Origin: Tetracentron sinense
Lineage: Eukaryota; Streptophyta; Magnoliopsida; Trochodendrales; Trochodendraceae
Assembly (NCBI GenBank): GCA_015143295.1
Contig: CM026560.1
Coordinates: 3,598,501 to 3,662,500 of the forward strand
DNA length: 64,000 bases
Direction: 5' to 3'
In this document: positions 60,606-64,000 of the stretch, one piece after another
Layout: every line of letters begins with the position of its first letter
How positions within the stretch are numbered: the first letter of the stretch is position 1
Notes under the pieces: generated by a model
Databases searched by the model: none
Told to the model about the DNA's origin: nothing
What the model saw: the letters and a program-made list of their open reading frames with translations, nothing else
Translations under genes and position numbers: made by a program

Positions 60606-63074
60606 GTCACGCCCCAAAATACCCCCTATGAGTTAAGGGATACTTTAGAGGTGACTATTCGTATCTGACAAACCATCCTGTAATGAACAAGGTAAACATA
60701 ATACCATAACTACAATAATCAGAGTGCGGAAGCTAAAACATGAGTGTGGAAGCGTGAACTAACTTTTTCTTTTCTATATAAGGTGGTCTGTATTCCAAGT
60801 GAATATATACAAAACATATCAAGTCAAAGGTGGACATGCCCACCTATCAAAATGTTAAAATACAAAAGAACTACTGAGCCCACTATGCTCAACAGAATCT
60901 AAGTAAAGCCAAACGTCGCGGTCTCTATCCTCTTGCGACTATATCGGGATAGGAAGCTCTCTCTCCTCTATATACTCTTCCTCAACCCAAGGCTTAGGGT
61001 TGAGAGCTTCCTCGGTACCTGCCGACATAAACGTACAGTTGAGTATGGAATACTCAGCGAGTACAAGCTACTAGCTAACAATAGCAATCACACTCGCAAC
61101 AAAAGCAACATGATATAATTCATCACATCAATTGAAACAATAATAGCAATATATGACACTCATAGCATTGAAAGTGAAGCAAAGTGATGATCTTGACATG
61201 CTTGAATGAATGCGAAAAACTCCGATAAAACTCATACTTTAAAGTCATGTCTTATACTTGGAAATAGTCTCTTATGTTTCTTTCAAAACTTGTTCGTCAT
61301 ATTTGAAAACTTGTTTCTTGTCTTGGTCTTGTTCATGAGAATCATACATGTTTGTCTTGTCTTGCTTAGAATCACTTGTCTTGCTTGTTCTTATCATGTT
61401 CTTGACTTGTTCTTTACTTGACTTACTTGTATACTTGTGAGCTAGAGGTTAGTGCCCTTGAAGCGACTTATGAGCCTGGAACGTAAGTTCCCTTCAACGA
61501 AATATATATATAGAAAAGGGTACACCAACCTCCTTGTCTTGTTTTCTTGTGAGCCAGGTATGGCATATCTTGCGATATACCCTACCCTTGACCGGCCCAA
61601 TGTCTGGCTTTATCATTCATGCTTGTTTTACTTGTGAGCCAAGTATGACATATCCTAGGGATATGCCCTACCCTTGATCAGCCCGACGTCCGGCTTTATC
61701 GTGCGTATCGTGTATCACAATTCCTGTTCTTGTTTAGTTGATCACATACATATACTTTTTGAAAACTGGACCATGCATACATGTATATGTGTGTGTAGCA
61801 ATTGTAGTAATCATGTAGACATATATGTCATGAGGGATGGTGCATGGCATATCAATTTCTAACCTAAGCATGTGAGAATTTAGATAACATACATATAACA
61901 TTTGATCAAGGTTACGAATTTGGAGGAAACTAAACATATTCAAGCTTTTATATTCTTCATTGATTGATGAACTTCTCATTTAGTCATTTAATCAATCACA
62001 TGGCATGCAACATTTCATAGTCATTTCATTTCCTCTTTTTAGTGCATACATTCTATCAAAACATCAAGGTGTATTCATTATTTGTAGGACACGCTGTGTT
62101 ATTAAGTTGCATCACACACATCACACCACATCCACACGGCATCCAATCGCCTCATCCACGTCCATCCATACATTTCACACCTATTATTTCTCTTGTTTAT
62201 ATTTAGGGGAAAATAACATATTTCAAAGAAAAGGGAAGAACACAAGATTTACATCATCATTTTTGAAAGGAAATCCTAAGTTACTGCTACGTGAGTTAGT
62301 AGAGTGTACTAACCTTTGAGATCAAGCTTGATCTTGAAGGAAACCCTTGTTTTGGAATTTCCTTGCTTGAGGAAGAACACCACTTGACGATAGGGGAGTC
62401 CTTGCTAGGTGAGGATGATCCACCTTGATTTGGGCTCCACTTGATCTCAATCCCCAAAAACCCTCTTGGATTTTTCCCCAATTTCTCTTCTCCTCCCCTT
62501 TTAGTTTAGAAAATCCCCAAAATGAGGACCCTCAATAGATCAAGGATTTAAAAAACTCAATTTCGGCATCAGTTACCGCATGCGATCGATCGCACACTTA
62601 ACTGCGATCGATCGCGGGTCGGTGAGATCGATCGCACATTGATGCGATCTGTCGCACATGAACCCAAGAGTTTTGGTATAATTTTCACTTGCATGCGATC
62701 GATCGCACACTCTTCCGATCTATCGTAGATCCCTGCGATCTGTCGCACCTGGCGTCCCATTTATCGCATATGGTCTAGAAGCTTTGGAACCCATTTTGCC
62801 TGCATGCGATCGATCGCACCTAACTTGCGATCGATTGCACTTCCCAGATTTTGTTGTTTTCCCTCATTATTCTCCACTTTGGTATTTCGGCCATAACTTT
62901 TCACTCATTCGTCGGATTTTGACAATTCAACTTGCGTTGGACTTGTCATTCGAAAAGGAACATTTCCGGTGTTTTAGAATTTCCAATTTCTTCTTCATTT
63001 ATTAATTGGACTACGTGACAAGCCAATTGGCTAAAACACTGTTCATTAGGTACGAAAAGTTCCGAGGCGCTACA
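60606..63074 (-). repeat. 3' LTR of the Tekay element
   Basis: 2469 bp, ends TGTAGCGCC...GGCGTGACA on the minus strand. The U5 part has CAGGATGGTTTGTCAG and TAACTCATAGGGGGTATTTTGGGG, matching 6675-6750 of the other copy. A chain of CTTGTCTTG words (61290-61420) lies in the transcribed part, mirrored by the AAGACAAG words near 6020-6110 of the other copy. Confidence 0.85.
62578..62840 (-). repeat. Three 112-nt modules of GCATGCGATCGATCGCAC words in the Tekay LTR
   Basis: The 18-nt word starts at 62578, 62691 and 62802 (spacing 113 and 111). Shorter variants lie between (TGCGATCGATCGCGG, GATGCGATCTGTCGCAC and others), about ten in all. TGCGATCGATCGCA is a perfect palindrome centred on TCGA. 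The cluster lies 235-500 nt from the LTR start, as in the other LTRs. A weak TATA-like TTTTTTAAATCC follows near 62546-62557. Confidence 0.75.
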
Positions 63075-63085
63075 TTCTCCTCCTT
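63075..63085 (-). other. Polypurine tract of the Tekay element
   Basis: The minus strand reads AAGGAGGAGAA directly before TGTAGCGCC. Confidence 0.8.
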
Positions 63086-64000
63086 ATAAAAATTTTGTCC
63101 TCGAAATTTGGACGGGCATACATGTACAAAACAACAAGAAAGTACAAAAGAGTGCCAAAGTCCTAAACAAACAATTGAGGATATTTTTCTTTTACTTCGG
63201 TCTCACGCTCCCATGTAGCATCTTCTACTGAGTGGTGTTGCCATCTTACAAGGACCAAAGGGATGGTCTTGTTGCGCAAGACTTGATCTCGCCTGTCCAA
63301 GACCTGCACTGGTTTCTCAATTAGTGTGAGATCCTCCCGGATTTCTACCGGATTAAGTTCGATGACATGGGAAGGATTCAGGATCTACTTTCAGAGTATA
63401 GAGACATGGAACACATTGTGGACTGCTGCCAAATGAGCGGGCAAGGCAACACGGTAAGCCACCTCACTGACTCTAGTGATGATCTCGAACGAACCCACGT
63501 ATCTTGGACTGTGCTTGCCTCTTTTCCCAAATCTCATAACACCCTTGGTTGGTGAAATCTTGACAAAAACCAAGTTACCAACTCGAAATTCAAGATCTCT
63601 TCTTCAGTTGTCAGCGTAGCTCTTTTGTCGATCTTGTGCGATCTTTAATCTTTCCCGGATAAGTTTGACCCTGTCTGCGGTCTATCAATCAATTCTGGGT
63701 CCAACACTTTTCTTTCTCTGACTTCATCCCAATACAACGGGGATCTACAACTTCTCCCATACAAAGCCTTAAAAGGCGTCATTTGAATGCTCGCTTGATA
63801 ACTGTTGTTATAAGCGAAATCAACCAATGGCAAGTGGTCTTCCCAACTTCCCTTGAAGTCCAGCATACATGCTCGGAGCACGTCATCGATGATTTGGTTC
63901 ATCCGTTCTGTTTGCCCACCCATCTGTGGATGAAAAGCCGTGCTAAAGTCTAGTCGGGAACCCATGGCACTCTGGAAGCTTTTCCAAAAACTGGAAGTAA
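63086..64000 (-). pseudogene. Tekay pol end: integrase and chromodomain region
   Basis: The minus strand encodes the integrase C-part (LDFSTAFHPQMGGQTERMNQ, GSWEDHLPLVDFAYNNSYQ, ALYGRSCRSPLYWDEV; 63965-63645). Next comes the GPY-type and linker stretch RFGKRGKHSPRYVGSFEI through AVHNVFHVSIL (63555-63391). A chromodomain-type stretch (PLVLVRWQHHSVEDATWE) lies near 63270-63200. The chromodomain places it among chromoviruses of the Tekay/Del type. Confidence 0.85.

Larger units (their letters stand above)
60606..64000 (-). mobile_element. Tekay-type chromovirus, 3' half
   Basis: 3' LTR (60606-63074), polypurine tract and pol end, running off the right edge. It inserted into the sirevirus. Same family as the LTR at 4601-6750. 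Only the 3' half is visible, so wholeness cannot be judged; the visible coding part shows at least one break. Confidence 0.85.

Overview
This window is plant nuclear DNA, almost certainly from an angiosperm with a repeat-rich genome. It holds one spliced host gene, a fragment of a second, and many transposable elements: Ogre/Tat, Athila-like and Tekay-type Ty3/gypsy elements, sireviruses and other Ty1/copia LTRs, L1-type LINEs, Helitrons, a SINE and MITEs. I cannot name the species. No bacterial operon logic applies, and no tRNA or rRNA gene was seen.

The key host gene runs on the minus strand. Exon 1 (40162-40281, 40 codons) and exon 2 (12702-13010, 102 codons plus stop) together give 142 residues, the normal length of the U5 snRNP thioredoxin-fold protein DIM1/YLS8 (human TXNL4A, yeast Dib1). 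Both splice borders are GT-AG and in phase. The single intron is therefore about 27.2 kb (13011-40161). It carries a whole-looking 20-kb Ogre element in the same orientation as the gene (18134-38104, target duplication CAACA, near-identical 3.17-kb LTRs). It also holds a Tat-type LTR, a LINE tail and a copia-type LTR.

Left arm (1-12.7 kb). From left to right: the 5' end of an Athila-like element (1-1794, minus); an AT-rich LTR-like stretch; a sirevirus LTR cut by a Tekay 5' LTR (3532-6886); a small MITE; three in-phase exons of an unrecognised host gene (7413-8070, minus); an inverted-repeat element; and a head-to-tail array of non-autonomous Helitrons (9417-11520).

Right arm (40.3-64 kb). 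A short DIM1 promoter is followed by a LINE remnant, a hAT-like MITE, a SINE, a Tekay remnant fused to a second and much older Ogre/Tat copy (45014-53165, plus), and a sirevirus on the minus strand (53497-60605). The sirevirus contains a solo LTR nested inside its reverse transcriptase region (58496-60028, TSD ATTTT). The 3' half of a Tekay element (60606-64000, minus) interrupts its other end.

The most striking non-gene pattern is regulatory-looking. LTRs from unrelated families (Athila-like, Tekay, sirevirus, another copia) each carry a cluster of 12-18-nt near-palindromes centred on TCGA, placed roughly 50-400 nt upstream of the TATA box. Each LTR has its own word. The sirevirus repeats the same word cluster, with its own TATA box, inside the element just ahead of the env-like reading frame, which looks like a second internal promoter. 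The two Ogre copies carry unrelated minisatellites at the same place before the 3' LTR, and share a repeated hairpin-forming motif.
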